Notes under the pieces: generated by a model
Told to the model about the DNA's origin: nothing
The model's database searches: none
The model's input: only the letters and a program-made list of their open reading frames with translations
Assembly (NCBI RefSeq): GCF_000423505.1
Contig: NZ_AUIC01000006.1
Coordinates: 48,146 to 112,145, forward strand
Reading direction: 5' to 3'
Source of the DNA: Pseudoclavibacter soli DSM 23366
GTDB taxonomy: Bacteria > Actinomycetota > Actinomycetes > Actinomycetales > Microbacteriaceae
DNA: 64,000 nucleotides
Made by a program: the position numbers and the translations under genes
Shown: positions 14,983 through 24,126 of the stretch, piece by piece
How positions within the stretch are numbered: position 1 is the first letter of the stretch
Layout of the letters: each line of letters begins with the position of its first letter

Positions 14983-17360
14983 CAGTGGTGCTGAAGCTCA
15001 CGGTAGTCGTCGACGATGCCGGAGACGGTCTCATAATTGCCCAGTGCACAGGTGAATGCGGGTTGCCGTGTCTTCGACACCTTCGTGCGAATGATTGCTG
15101 TATACGGTGGCAGGTTCACGATGTCTGCGGGATCCCACTTTGACCCGTCGGCACCGAAGTCGTCGGACAGCTGACGAGCGACCTTCGGATTGTCCTGAGA
15201 GAAAGCGAGCACCGTGCCGAAGCCTGTGACAGCCTCCCGCACCTGCTGGTCGAGCTGCTCGGTGCGCTGAGTGGCGAACACCGGCTGCACACCGTAGGAG
15301 CGCCCCTGATCTCGCAGCCAGGTGATGATGTCCGAGCTCGACCCGGCGAGCAGTTTCAGCTCGTCGGCGAATATGGTCACGTGTCGGTCCTGCTCCTGCC
15401 AGCCGCTGCAGCGACGTTTGATCGCGTCGGCGAGCGTGTACATGAGCAGCCCAGACATCTGCTCGGTCAGTTGATCGTCGACGGGTGTGCCGTCACTGGT
15501 CTGTCCGGTGTTGACCACCACGGTCAGGTGCTGCTCCAGAACCTGATCCCAAGTCAGTCGGGCGGGTCTTGACCACCACTGCTCGGCGGCCAGCAGCGCC
15601 GCGATTTTGTTCCGTGGCGCCTGCATTACATCCGCCCGTCCGCGTGGCGTCACTCCGGAGAACAGGGGAGTGATCTGTGTGGCGGCGAAACCGAGATCGG
15701 ATGTCTCGTCGGCGTTCTCACGCATCGCTTCAGACTGCAGCTGTCCGGCCAGCGCGACTGCGATGTCGTCCCCGCGCTCTCCGAGCAGGGCAGCGGCATA
15801 AAGGAATGCGCTGCCCGCATGCGGGATGCCGTCGATACCCTCGGTGAAGCGCCCCGGCGCATCGGCGATGACGAAGGCGGCTGCCAGCACACGGCGCAAG
15901 GCATCGAAGCTCCGCGCCTGGATGGCGTCGTCACCGAACACATAGCGCAGACCCGACGCAGCCATGCGCGCTCGGAACTCGACAGAGCCGATCTGCGGAG
16001 GGAACAACTCGATCGCTGGACGCTTGGGATCGGCGAGCTCGACGCGGTACACGGGATCCCCGGCAAACGCGGCGAAGCGGACGTAGTGCTCCGCGCCATC
16101 ACCTTTGTTCTCGAACGCGATCAGTGCGTTGTTCGCGCCCGGGAAACCCGGACGAGAGGCAGGGGAGGTCTTCTCCAGACATGTCCACCCAAAGACGTTG
16201 TGCACGAACACACTCTTGCCTGTGCCGGCCGAGCCGAGCGCAACAATGCCTGCGAACATATCTGCTGCGGAGAGATGTACAGGTGTCCCATCAGAGGTAC
16301 CGATCAACGGACCGATGGGTTCGGACACGACTGCCGGAGCGACGCGGGCAGCTGTCTGATCCTGCCCGGAAACGGCGCCGGCCTGCGGTGCACCAAGAGC
16401 TGCAATGAGGTCTGCGCCGACAAGGAACGAACGGCGCGGAAGGGGGTAGTCGCCATACTGTGCGTCGTGGACGACGCCCTCTCGATCCGTATACGAACGG
16501 ACGGGCTTACTCGGTCGCAGTACCCGTGCTCGAGCCGGACGGAACATGCCGGTGCGGACACCCTCGCGGATGTCGCGCGCCTCCGACGGAAGCCTCCCGG
16601 CCAGTGTCAACAGGGTAGCCGCAGCACCGATGCCCGCAGCCACCCACATGAACACGGACAGCGCCGAAAGCGCGCTCACGCGTGACAGCGCCGACGCGAG
16701 TAGGCCTGCCACCACAGCCGCAGCAGCGGGAGCACCCGCGGCATGGGCGAACGTGGGCGTGCTCGTCTCAACAGGTACATCGAATCCGGGCAGCGCGGCG
16801 AACACGGATCGAATCAAGGTGTCAGCGGACTGCCGATCCTGCGCCCCGGCATAGACGCTGATGACGGTAGCGCCCTCACGAGTCGAGTGGTGCTGTGTTC
16901 GTTCGCCGTTGAACTGACCTGTCAGCCACGCCCGCCACCACTTCTTCTCACGTCTGCTGGGGCGTCGAGTCGTGACCGCCACCCACTCCCCAGCGGAAAG
17001 TGACAGTGCCAGAGCCCGCGCTGTCTCGGCAGGGTCTGCGCCGGCGACTGTCTCCCGCGTCTCAATCGAGACCCGTCGTGGCACGCGGGCTCGCACGACC
17101 GCCGGTGTTGGCGGCAGCTCGATGTCGGCGGTGTCGGCATGGGCGGCGACAGAGACCGCAAGCTTGACCGCGGCGTCGGAGGCACCAGAGACGTCTGGCG
17201 AGACAACAGCGTTGTGCACACCAGACTCGTCGCGCCAGATCAGCAGGGTGGTGCCGTCCGGACGGGCGTTCGCCCATGCCTTCGATCGCATGATGAAGGT
17301 GGTCGGATTGGCCTCGATGGCCCCAGCCCGAGTGAGCAGGAATCCTTTGGGGAGTTTCAT
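14982..17360 (-). CDS. type IV coupling protein (VirD4/TraG/TcpA-like ATPase)
   Basis: Protein of 792 residues. Two hydrophobic segments about residues 207-257 are the likely membrane anchor. Walker A is GSAGTGKS (about 375-382) and Walker B VTIFADELKLL (about 660-670), followed by an ATQR motif near 690, as in VirD4/TraG and TcpA ATPases that feed DNA into conjugative channels. N-terminal about 200 residues are a separate domain. Start at ATG 17360 is 10 nt behind a CGCATA motif. It supports this replicon being conjugative; no relaxase is visible in the window. Confidence 0.8.
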   Translation of the reverse strand: MKLPKGFLLTRAGAIEANPTTFIMRSKAWANARPDGTTLLIWRDESGVHNAVVSPDVSGASDAAVKLAVSVAAHADTADIELPPTPAVVRARVPRRVSIETRETVAGADPAETARALALSLSAGEWVAVTTRRPSRREKKWWRAWLTGQFNGERTQHHSTREGATVISVYAGAQDRQSADTLIRSVFAALPGFDVPVETSTPTFAHAAGAPAAAAVVAGLLASALSRVSALSALSVFMWVAAGIGAAATLLTLAGRLPSEARDIREGVRTGMFRPARARVLRPSKPVRSYTDREGVVHDAQYGDYPLPRRSFLVGADLIAALGAPQAGAVSGQDQTAARVAPAVVSEPIGPLIGTSDGTPVHLSAADMFAGIVALGSAGTGKSVFVHNVFGWTCLEKTSPASRPGFPGANNALIAFENKGDGAEHYVRFAAFAGDPVYRVELADPKRPAIELFPPQIGSVEFRARMAASGLRYVFGDDAIQARSFDALRRVLAAAFVIADAPGRFTEGIDGIPHAGSAFLYAAALLGERGDDIAVALAGQLQSEAMRENADETSDLGFAATQITPLFSGVTPRGRADVMQAPRNKIAALLAAEQWWSRPARLTWDQVLEQHLTVVVNTGQTSDGTPVDDQLTEQMSGLLMYTLADAIKRRCSGWQEQDRHVTIFADELKLLAGSSSDIITWLRDQGRSYGVQPVFATQRTEQLDQQVREAVTGFGTVLAFSQDNPKVARQLSDDFGADGSKWDPADIVNLPPYTAIIRTKVSKTRQPAFTCALGNYETVSGIVDDYRELQHH

Positions 17361-17370
17361 ACCTGAGACT

Positions 17371-17376
17371 TATGCG
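17371..17376 (-). promoter_or_regulatory. CGCATA leaderless promoter motif of the coupling-protein gene
   Basis: Minus-strand copy exactly 10 nt before ATG 17360; the spacer contains no clear ribosome site. Confidence 0.58.
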
Positions 17377-18380
17377 AATCTTGCCGCACACGCGCCCGCA
17401 GTTTCCCAGTCCAGACCGGCCCGTGCGCCCACGCCCCACACGCCCTCGCGGTGTTGTACGTCGCCCTGCGCCAAGCTGCACAGTCAGTCTCCTCACGGCG
17501 TACCAGGTTTACTGGTACTTGTTCGTCGTTGCTGTGGTGCTTGGTCGACTTGTCCTGGTGAGGGCGTGGCTGCGCCGCCTCAGCTGTCCGGTACGTCGGA
17601 CTTCTGTGTCGGCTTCGCCCGGCTCCCAGTGTGTCTGGTATCCGGTGGGCGTTGCGCATGGCGCATCGCGGGGGCTTCGCCCCGGGCTCGCCGCGTCGGC
17701 GAGCACCTGCCCGCAGGGTGAGTCTCTCGGCTCCGTGTGCGTCACGGGGTGTGCGTCGCCCGCGTGCGGTGGGTCGGTGCGCAGGTGCTTGGCGGGGTGT
17801 CTTGGTGGGTATGTGCGCTGCGAGCTCGCACCTGCACTCCACCCCCCCTTCTGGTGCTGGCTGTGGCGTGTCGGTGTCGTAGCCGAGACGCCACTGCGGA
17901 GCGGTGAAGCGGCCAGAAGCCACCCCACCGACGCAGCACCCAAGAAGCTGAAACAGTACCGGCGTCCAGCGCCGACGCCGACGCCACACGAGGTGAGGTG
18001 GCGCGGGTGAGTGCAACGAACCCGGGACGGGCCACGGAACGTGGAACGGCCAGCGAGCAGCCCTGGCACAAAGGAGAGACGGGGGAAGCCGACCAGCCGA
18101 CCCGTGACGTCACCACGACACGAGTCAGCGCAGACAGACGAACAGCCCCGAGCTGACGAACCAGCGGTGAGGAAGCGGTCACGACGCGCCGGCGCCTCGC
18201 GCGAGCCCCGGAACGAGCCCGGCCTTCGGCCGGGCGAGAGGGAGGGGCGAGCACATTAACTATGCCCGCCCGAGGCTGTCGCCCGAGTTCGGCTGCCGCC
18301 GGACTGCCCTGGCCGGGGCCGCAGGTCTGTCGACGATGTCTGCAGTGCCTGCCAGTCAGATGCTCTCGTTGTGAACCCGC
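17377..18380. other. 1-kb GC-rich non-coding tract with hairpins (possible transfer origin)
   Basis: No convincing gene is visible. Long frames on both strands here have Arg/Pro/Cys-rich noise composition. Perfect hairpins stand out: 17501-17517 (TACCAG/CTGGTA), 17671-17683 (GGGGC TTC GCCCC), 17686-17704 (GCTCGCCG CGT CGGCGAGC) and 18217-18235 (GCCCGGCC TTC GGCCGGGC). The tract lies between the coupling-protein gene and a divergent gene, where transfer origins are often found. Transfer-origin function is inference; no nic site was recognised. Confidence 0.4.
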
Positions 18381-18389
18381 CCGCGCACA
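18381..18389 (+). promoter_or_regulatory. CCGCGCACA leaderless promoter motif
   Basis: 8 nt before ATG 18398. The stretch from the motif through the first codons is identical over 24 nt to 52925-52948. Confidence 0.6.
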
Positions 18390-18397
18390 TGGTGGGT

Positions 18398-18925
18398 ATG
18401 AGCAATGAAAAACAGGTCAGCAAGCACACGGATGCAGCGGAGCGTCACGAGGCGCTGCGTGCGGAATCGATCGAACGATCAGACACGGACGGGTTCGTCT
18501 CGCAATGGGCGAATGGGCTGGCTGCCCAGCGGGAGCGTGAGGAAGCTCTGCTGGCTGAACATGGCGGTCGTTGGGCGTTCCCGGCTCTGTTCGATCTGAC
18601 TGGCGAGTTGGTACCGGCGAAGCTGATACGCACCCAGTACGGCAATGCGTGGCTGCTGCTGTCCACGGACGACCCGTACGGCTCATCCGAGGGGCTCGTC
18701 AGCCGCTCTCGTGCGCGGAAGGCTGAGCGCCGTCGGCAGACCATGGCGGCCAAGGGCTACCGGGAGGGGTTCGTGTATGCGACGGCTCGGGTCGCGGTCG
18801 TCGGCGACTCGGCGGCGACGGGGCTCAGCGGTGCGACGTCGGTGCGGTACAGTATCGTTCGCTCGGACGGTGGGTTCAGCCGCGACGTGATCTTCGCTCG
18901 TTGGGATGACGAGGATTTTCAGTGA
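18398..18925 (+). CDS. hypothetical protein
   Basis: Protein of 175 residues. Helical charged N-terminus to about residue 60, then a beta-rich half (LVPAKLIRTQYGNAWLLLST, VRYSIVRSDGGFSRDVIFARW) with a basic linker RSRARKAERRRQTM. Likely leaderless from ATG 18398. It overlaps the GTG of a possible longer ligase start; the ligase probably uses the ATG 15 nt past this stop. Not recognised. Confidence 0.6.
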   Translation: MSNEKQVSKHTDAAERHEALRAESIERSDTDGFVSQWANGLAAQREREEALLAEHGGRWAFPALFDLTGELVPAKLIRTQYGNAWLLLSTDDPYGSSEGLVSRSRARKAERRRQTMAAKGYREGFVYATARVAVVGDSAATGLSGATSVRYSIVRSDGGFSRDVIFARWDDEDFQ

Positions 18926-18939
18926 ATAAGGAGACCGTG

Positions 18940-20901
18940 ATGTCGGCAGACGAGACACAATACGAGCACGATGTGGATTTGGCGCGCCGTGCGAGCGCAG
19001 CCTATTACTGCGAGGCCGAACCGATCATCACAGATTCCGAGTTCGACGCCCTACTGGAGGCGATACAGGCTTTCGAAGCGGCGCATCCCGAGTCGGTAAT
19101 CCAACATGATCTGTTCACCCGTCCCGGCGGCGACGGGGGTGACGTCACCCATGAGAGGCCGATGCTCTCGCTGGACAAGGTCAAAGATCTTGCTGCCGTG
19201 CGGGCGTTCGTTCAGCGGATCACCGCTGCTGGTTCACTCGTGCAGTTGGAGCCGAAACTGGATGGTCTCGCGGTGTGTGCCGAGTACGCTGACGGGCATC
19301 TGGTCCGGGTCTCCACTCGCGGCGATGGGCACACGGGGGAGGACATCACTGCACGCGTGCGTGCACTGCAGGTGACCGGGTTGCCACATGCCCTCGACGG
19401 CGTTGCCGAGATTCGCGGTGAACTGCTGATGAGCCACAAGGACTTCCTCGCTACGAATATGAGACGTGTGCGTGCCGGTCATGCAGCGTTCGCCAACCCA
19501 CGCAACGCGATCGCCGGGACGGTTCGCGCGTCTGCACTCGACTATGTCTCCGACGCGACGTTTATCACCTATGACGTGCCGGGGACAACGGCTGACGCAC
19601 CCGCTCTGCCGGGGCTGATTAGGTCAGTGGATCTCATGGTCGAAGCCTGCTTCGCCGACGCCGACGCCCTGCTCGAGCGCCTGGAGCGCTTCGGTACCGA
19701 ACGCACATCCGAAGACTACCCGTATCCGACGGATGGGATAGTGCTGAAAACGGTCGACGCCGGGCTCCGCGAACATCTCGGGCACACGTCACGCGCGCCG
19801 CGCTGGGCCATGGCGTACAAGTACGAGGCCACCTCGGCGACTACGGTGCTTCGAGACATCGTCATGGGTGTCGGGCGCACGGGCAACATCAGCTTCACCG
19901 GGGTGTTCGACCCGGTGACTGTGGACGGGTCGACAATCGGTCGAGCCACACTGCACAACTTTGACTACATCCGCTCCCGTGACATCCGCATCGGCGACCA
20001 TGTGGAGGTGTACAAGGCCAACGACGTCATCCCTCGTATCGAGCGGTCGTTTCCCGCGCTGCGCTCCGGGGCAGAGCAGGTGTACGAACCGGAGCGTGTG
20101 TCCCCTGTCTCGAACAGTGCACTGGACACCTCCGAGGTGATCTGGCGTTCGACTGATCCGTCCGATTCGCTGGGGTCGTGGATCAGCTACGCGGTCAGTC
20201 GAGACTGCTTCGACATCGAGGGTATCGGCGGCGAGATCGCTGCCGCCCTTGTTGACGCAAATCTGGTCGACGACATCGGAGATCTGTTCTTTCTGCAGGA
20301 GGACGACCTCGCTGGTCTCAGACTCAGCCGAGGACGGTTCCTCGGGGAGAAGAACGCCGTCAAGATCGTCGCCGAGATCGAACGTGCGAAGGTGAAACCG
20401 CTTGCGCGGGTGATCACCGCGCTCGGTATTCGCAAATCCGGGCGCACGTTCGGTCGCCGTCTCGCCGCACACTTCCACACCATGGAGGCTTTGCAGGCAG
20501 CGTCCGAAACCGACCTGCTCGAGGTGGAGGGTGTGGGGCCGGAGCGAGTCCGACTGTTCCGCGAAGGGCTCGAACGACTGACGGACGTGATCGCCAAGCT
20601 CTCCGCTGCAGGTGTCAACATGGGGGAGGACCCCACAGCAGCAACTGACGCTGCCTCTCAGCCGCTCGCCGGGATGACCGTCGTGGTCACCGGCGCCATG
20701 ACCGGGCCGCTCGCGGGTCGTTCCCGCAACGAGATGAACGAACTCATCGAGTCGTTGGGCGGGAAGGCTTCCGGGTCGGTGTCGAAGAACACCAGCCTGC
20801 TCGTCTGCGGGGAGGAAGGCTCGTCGAAATGGGTGAAGGCGAACACGCTCGGCATCCGGATCGTCTCCCCGGAAGCGTTCGCGTCCGAGGTCGGGCTCTG
20901 A
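18940..20901 (+). CDS. ligA: NAD-dependent DNA ligase lacking zinc-finger cysteines
   Basis: Protein of 653 residues that joins nicked DNA using NAD+. Domain Ia (about 8-45), adenylation motif EPKLDG with Lys106, RGDGHTGED, EIRGE, FANPRNAIAG, TDGIVLK and RWAMAYKYEA are all present. The OB fold follows (VGRTGNISFTG... ATLHN... VEVYKANDVIPRI), then helix-hairpin-helix repeats and a C-terminal BRCT domain (about 578-653). The zinc finger expected near residues 385-420 has none of its four cysteines (region reads VSPVSNSALDTSEVIWRSTD). Start at ATG 18940 has AAGGAG 6 nt upstream; a GTG at 18922 has no site. Probably a replicon-borne copy alongside the chromosomal one. Confidence 0.9.
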   Translation: MSADETQYEHDVDLARRASAAYYCEAEPIITDSEFDALLEAIQAFEAAHPESVIQHDLFTRPGGDGGDVTHERPMLSLDKVKDLAAVRAFVQRITAAGSLVQLEPKLDGLAVCAEYADGHLVRVSTRGDGHTGEDITARVRALQVTGLPHALDGVAEIRGELLMSHKDFLATNMRRVRAGHAAFANPRNAIAGTVRASALDYVSDATFITYDVPGTTADAPALPGLIRSVDLMVEACFADADALLERLERFGTERTSEDYPYPTDGIVLKTVDAGLREHLGHTSRAPRWAMAYKYEATSATTVLRDIVMGVGRTGNISFTGVFDPVTVDGSTIGRATLHNFDYIRSRDIRIGDHVEVYKANDVIPRIERSFPALRSGAEQVYEPERVSPVSNSALDTSEVIWRSTDPSDSLGSWISYAVSRDCFDIEGIGGEIAAALVDANLVDDIGDLFFLQEDDLAGLRLSRGRFLGEKNAVKIVAEIERAKVKPLARVITALGIRKSGRTFGRRLAAHFHTMEALQAASETDLLEVEGVGPERVRLFREGLERLTDVIAKLSAAGVNMGEDPTAATDAASQPLAGMTVVVTGAMTGPLAGRSRNEMNELIESLGGKASGSVSKNTSLLVCGEEGSSKWVKANTLGIRIVSPEAFASEVGL

Positions 20902-20904
20902 GCA

Positions 20905-21013
20905 CACACGCATAATCGGGTAGTCTTGATGAGTCGATGCTGGGGTGAAACCTCATCCCCCTGAGGCGCTGTAGGCAGCGACTCACTCCAGCATCGGCCT
21001 ACCTAGCGCCTCA
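20905..21013. ncRNA. structured intergenic element, possible RNA or complex terminator
   Basis: Between convergent genes. Perfect complementary pairs: TGAGTCG 20930-20936 with CGACTCA 20979-20985; CGATGCTGG 20935-20943 with CCAGCATCG 20988-20996; TGAGGCGCT 20962-20970 with AGCGCCTCA 21005-21013. Smaller hairpins: GGGGTGA/TCAtCCCC about 20942-20960 and CGCTG/CAGCG 20967-20980. The three long pairs are interleaved, so they cannot all form as simple nested stems. A CGCATA motif at 20909-20914 could start transcription of this element. Confidence 0.45.
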
Positions 21014-21850
21014 ACGCGGCGTGATCAGCAGCTCCACGTCTTCGTGCGCCCGGCCGGCTCGATGTGGCATCGGCAGGGCGGACACGCGCATCCCGTCGTA
21101 GAGTTCACGCACAAGCGGGTGATCGTCGTAAGTGAGCGCCCACGATCCGGACAGTCTCCGTAGTGCCTGTGCAAGGCGGCGGTGATCTTCGGTCTCGAAC
21201 GAGCGCTCGTACAGCCTGGGCGCGTCTTCGACATACGGCGGATCGCAGAACACGAACACGTCCCGGGCGAGTCCTGCCGTATCAAGCTCCTCGATACACG
21301 CCACACCATCTTCGGCGTCAAGGATGCGCAGGCGTGTCCGCAGCTCATGCACAACGCGCAGGCGCTGCTCCAGGCTACTGGGATTGAAGCGCGAAGCGAC
21401 TGTGTTGGTACCGTTCTGCCGGGTGCCGCCGATCGCCCCGGAAGTGCCGGCCACGATGCCGGAGAAGCTGCACCTGTTGACGACGAACGCCGCGTACGCG
21501 AGCTCGAATTGATCGACTTCGGCGTCCCCATACGATCGCTCCACCAGCTCTCGGCAGTGATAGAACAGCTCGAGGGACGGCTCCGTCTATCCGACGCGCT
21601 CGCAGAGAGCGTTCCCGTCTGGTGAGAGGATCACTCTCCAGAACGCGCGCAGCGCCGGGTTCGCTTCGACCAGCCACGCTTCGGGAATGCCGAGTTTGGT
21701 CACGGCGGATATGGCAGCACCAGCCCCACCGGCGAACGGCTCCAGCCAGACTTCGCACATGTCTGCGGGCGCCTGCCAGAACAGCTCGGCCAACACAGGT
21801 GCGATCTTGGCCTTCCCACCGGGGTAGCGCAGCGGTGACGGGTATCTCAT
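21011..21850 (-). pseudogene. Dam-like (D12 class) DNA adenine methylase interrupted by an amber codon
   Basis: Two pieces in the same frame separated by one TAG (21587-21589, codon 88). The first 87 codons contain RYPGGKAKI and EPFAGGAG (SAM-binding motif I); the rest contains FCDPPYVEDAPRLY (catalytic DPPY motif near codon 203). Joined, the length is about 279 residues, normal for D12-class adenine methylases. It could be a pseudogene, a sequencing error, or a suppressed stop. A second, intact D12-class methylase lies at 39448-40263. Directly downstream of a gene broken by an IS element. Confidence 0.8.
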
Positions 21851-21852
21851 GC

Positions 21853-22212
21853 TCAGCTGAGAGCCGGAACGGGCAGATCGGCGCCGCTACTGTCGACGGC
21901 AGCGATCACCTTCCGTGACAGCACCACCTGATCGGAGACACTCAACCGGATGCCGGTGGTCGCGTCATACCAGCGCCTGCCGACATGGCGGAAATGGGCC
22001 ACCAGCCCGATTCGCTGGAATCTGAGCGGTTCGGCGACGGTGATCCGATGTGCAGTGTGTGCGACCGTCTTCAGCTGTGCGTACTGTCGGCACCGAGCAC
22101 GCCATTGACGAGCCTGCTCGTCGTCGGTGTCGGTGAGAAGATCGAGAATCCGAGTCGGACATTCGCTCTGGTACGGGCCGGAGGTCTCGTCCATGTCTTT
22201 GTACAGGAAGTT
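21853..22212 (-). pseudogene. C-terminal fragment of a gene split by the IS605-type element
   Basis: Reading inward from the element edge this strand encodes NFLYKDMDETSGPYQSECP and about 100 further residues, which continues the family whose N-terminus is found on the other side of the element (24127-24327, starting MGWTG). The Y-K-D-M-D-E-x-x-G-P core followed by ILDLL and WRARC is a pattern I recognise from phage and plasmid hypothetical proteins that begin MGW. An ATG at 22194 could restart translation of a truncated protein. Ends 2 nt before the methylase. Confidence 0.75.
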
Positions 22213-22220
22213 GCAGTGAA

Positions 22221-23576
22221 CTACGGCGACGCTGAAGACGTCGCCGCTTCCTGTTTCATTGGCCGTGTGCCAGTAGTGTCAAGGAACGTGAAGTTCATTG
22301 TCGCTGCTGGTCTTACTTGGGCCTCCGCAGGAGTTCCAGTATGTTCCGTACTGGTAATTCCGGTTGCCATGTTGGCGAGCCGGATCATGTTTCTGGCCGC
22401 GTGGATGTCACGGTCGGCCGTGTACCCACAGGCCGCGCATGTGAAGGTGCGCTGGCTGGGGTCGTGTTTCGTTTTGTGCCCACATACGCAGGTCGCGGTG
22501 GTCGCGGCCCATTTGTCGAGCACGGTGACGCGTTCGTGTGCGACGAGGGCCTGTTTGACCCGGCCGAGCACTGACACTTGGAGACGTTTTCCACCGCGGG
22601 CGCGCCCGCTACGTCTCTTCCAGGTTGCGAGGGATTCGTCCTGGATGTACACCCGCTCGTTTTTGAGGAGCTCGTGAACAATCTTGTTCGCGGCGTCGTC
22701 TTTCCGGCGGGTGATTTTCTGCGCTTGCACACGGATGAGTCCAAGAGTCTTGGCCCGGTTCGCTGATCCCTTTTTCTGCCGGGCGAGTTTCCTGCGCAGC
22801 CGACGGAGGCGATCGGTTTCTTCGAACATGGCGTCGATCTTGTCACCAGTAGACAAGGTGATATGGGTTTTCACACCCATATCTATCCCAACCTCGGTAC
22901 CGGGTTGGAAACTCTGAGTCTGCCTGCCAACGGCTTCGGCAGGTGGAGTGTATGTGGTCAGCATCAGATGGTACCCATCTGGGCGTTGCACCAGTTTCGC
23001 GTTCGCGAACTCTGACGAGTCCGGCAACTGGCGCAGCCCGCGCACGCGCATCCACCCGGAGATGTTCTGAATCTTCACCCTGTTTCGGGCACGATCGATT
23101 CGGTGCGTGGACCCCGACTGCTTGAGATCGACGGAACTGACCTGACGTGTGAACTTGAGACGTCCGACCTTGCGTCCGCGTTTTTTCAGACTGGACAGTG
23201 TCCGCAGATTCGCGACAATGCCAGAGAGAATGGACTGACGCGCCTGACCGCCGAGTACCCGAAACTCACGCTGTTCGATCACACCACCCGGCAATACCAC
23301 CGGCACCTGATCACCAAGTTCCTTCAATACACCAGGGGTGAAATCCTCAGCGCCGATGATGTGGTTGCGCAGCCATTTCGCTTCCAGGAACAGACGCGCC
23401 AGCTGTTCGCGCTGCGTGGCACTCAAATGACTAGCCGTGATTTTCAGATCACGGACTTGGCAGATCATATGTCTGCGCCGCAGCCGTGTTGCCTTGGCAG
23501 TGGCTTTGATCTGGGCGTTCTTGGCCAGTCTGGCGGCATCGCTCATATGCTTCGGGGAACTCGCCTTCGCGACCAT
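22221..23576 (-). CDS. tnpB: TnpB, RNA-guided nuclease of IS605-type element
   Basis: Protein of 451 residues. RuvC-like catalytic residues are all present: Asp in EVGIDMGVK (about 230), Glu in IQDESLATW (about 310) and Asp in DRDIHAARN (about 388). A zinc ribbon CVCGH...CAACGY lies between the last two. TnpB proteins cut DNA guided by a short RNA made from the element's right end. The 3' end of the gene reaches almost to the element edge, so the guide RNA scaffold would overlap the tnpB 3' end. Start could be internal (Met near residue 37). Confidence 0.9.
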   Translation of the reverse strand: MVAKASSPKHMSDAARLAKNAQIKATAKATRLRRRHMICQVRDLKITASHLSATQREQLARLFLEAKWLRNHIIGAEDFTPGVLKELGDQVPVVLPGGVIEQREFRVLGGQARQSILSGIVANLRTLSSLKKRGRKVGRLKFTRQVSSVDLKQSGSTHRIDRARNRVKIQNISGWMRVRGLRQLPDSSEFANAKLVQRPDGYHLMLTTYTPPAEAVGRQTQSFQPGTEVGIDMGVKTHITLSTGDKIDAMFEETDRLRRLRRKLARQKKGSANRAKTLGLIRVQAQKITRRKDDAANKIVHELLKNERVYIQDESLATWKRRSGRARGGKRLQVSVLGRVKQALVAHERVTVLDKWAATTATCVCGHKTKHDPSQRTFTCAACGYTADRDIHAARNMIRLANMATGITSTEHTGTPAEAQVRPAATMNFTFLDTTGTRPMKQEAATSSASP

Positions 23577-23651
23577 ACGACACCACCTCCAAACCAGCCA
23601 TGTTACGATGATAAGCGCCTATATAACATGGTACCAGAGGGCGGTGACAAC

Positions 23652-24095
23652 ATGGGATCCAAAACGGTGCTGAAATACCATCTCATCCTCACCACCAAGT
23701 ACCGCCGGCCGGCGCTGGCTGGCATCGAACAATCCGTGTACCAAGCCATCCGAGCAGCCGAAGAACTCTCCGAATTCAAAATCCTCGCGATGCAGATCGA
23801 GCACGGCAACCACATCCACCTCGCCATCCGGACACCCCCCAACTACTCCATCTCGTCACTAGTGAACAGGATCAAAGCCATCTCCACTACCAGACTCTGG
23901 GATACCGAAGCTGAACACCTCAGACACCACTACTGGGGGACACGCCACAAGCTCTGGCACGGAGCCTACTGGTGTTCAACCACCGGAAACGTGTCCAGCG
24001 CGACCGTGCTCGACTACATCAAGCACCAGGACGGACCATCCGAACACACCCAAGACCCACGAAACGCCAACCCCGCGATTCATCGGCGCAGCTAA
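23652..24095 (+). CDS. tnpA: TnpA, Y1 HUH transposase (IS200/IS605 family)
   Basis: Protein of 147 residues with the HUH motif in EHGNHIHLAI (about residue 50) and the catalytic tyrosine in VLDYIKHQ (about residue 118), plus the family opening LKYHLILTTKYRRPAL. It cuts and rejoins single-stranded DNA at the element ends. ATG 23652 is preceded by GAGGGCGG; an in-frame ATG at 23628 is possible. A TATATAA tract upstream may be its -10. Appears intact. Confidence 0.9.
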   Translation: MGSKTVLKYHLILTTKYRRPALAGIEQSVYQAIRAAEELSEFKILAMQIEHGNHIHLAIRTPPNYSISSLVNRIKAISTTRLWDTEAEHLRHHYWGTRHKLWHGAYWCSTTGNVSSATVLDYIKHQDGPSEHTQDPRNANPAIHRRS

Positions 24096-24126
24096 AGACC
24101 ACGCCGCTCTCTCGCCAACGCTATCT

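Larger units (their letters stand above)
22213..24126. mobile_element. IS605-type insertion sequence (TnpA plus TnpB, divergent)
   Basis: About 1.9 kb with divergent tnpB (minus) and tnpA (plus). Boundaries are inferred from the split host gene: coding for ...SYDRRDY stops at 24127 and resumes as NFLYKDMDE at 22212. A 7-bp hairpin (GGCGACG/CGTCGCC, 22225-22245) lies near the left edge, as expected for subterminal hairpins of this family. No target duplication is expected. Exact ends may differ by several nt. Confidence 0.8.

Noticed and set aside
17372..18069. Two long opposite frames (212 and 186 codons) in the gene-free tract
   Set aside because: Composition is Arg/Pro/Cys/Ser-rich, both strands are open over the same bases, no ribosome site or promoter motif fits, and hairpins run through them. 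They look like GC-rich chance frames.
22317..23842. Plus-strand and minus-strand frames opposite tnpB and tnpA
   Set aside because: Shadows of intact transposon genes with all catalytic residues in the chosen frames.
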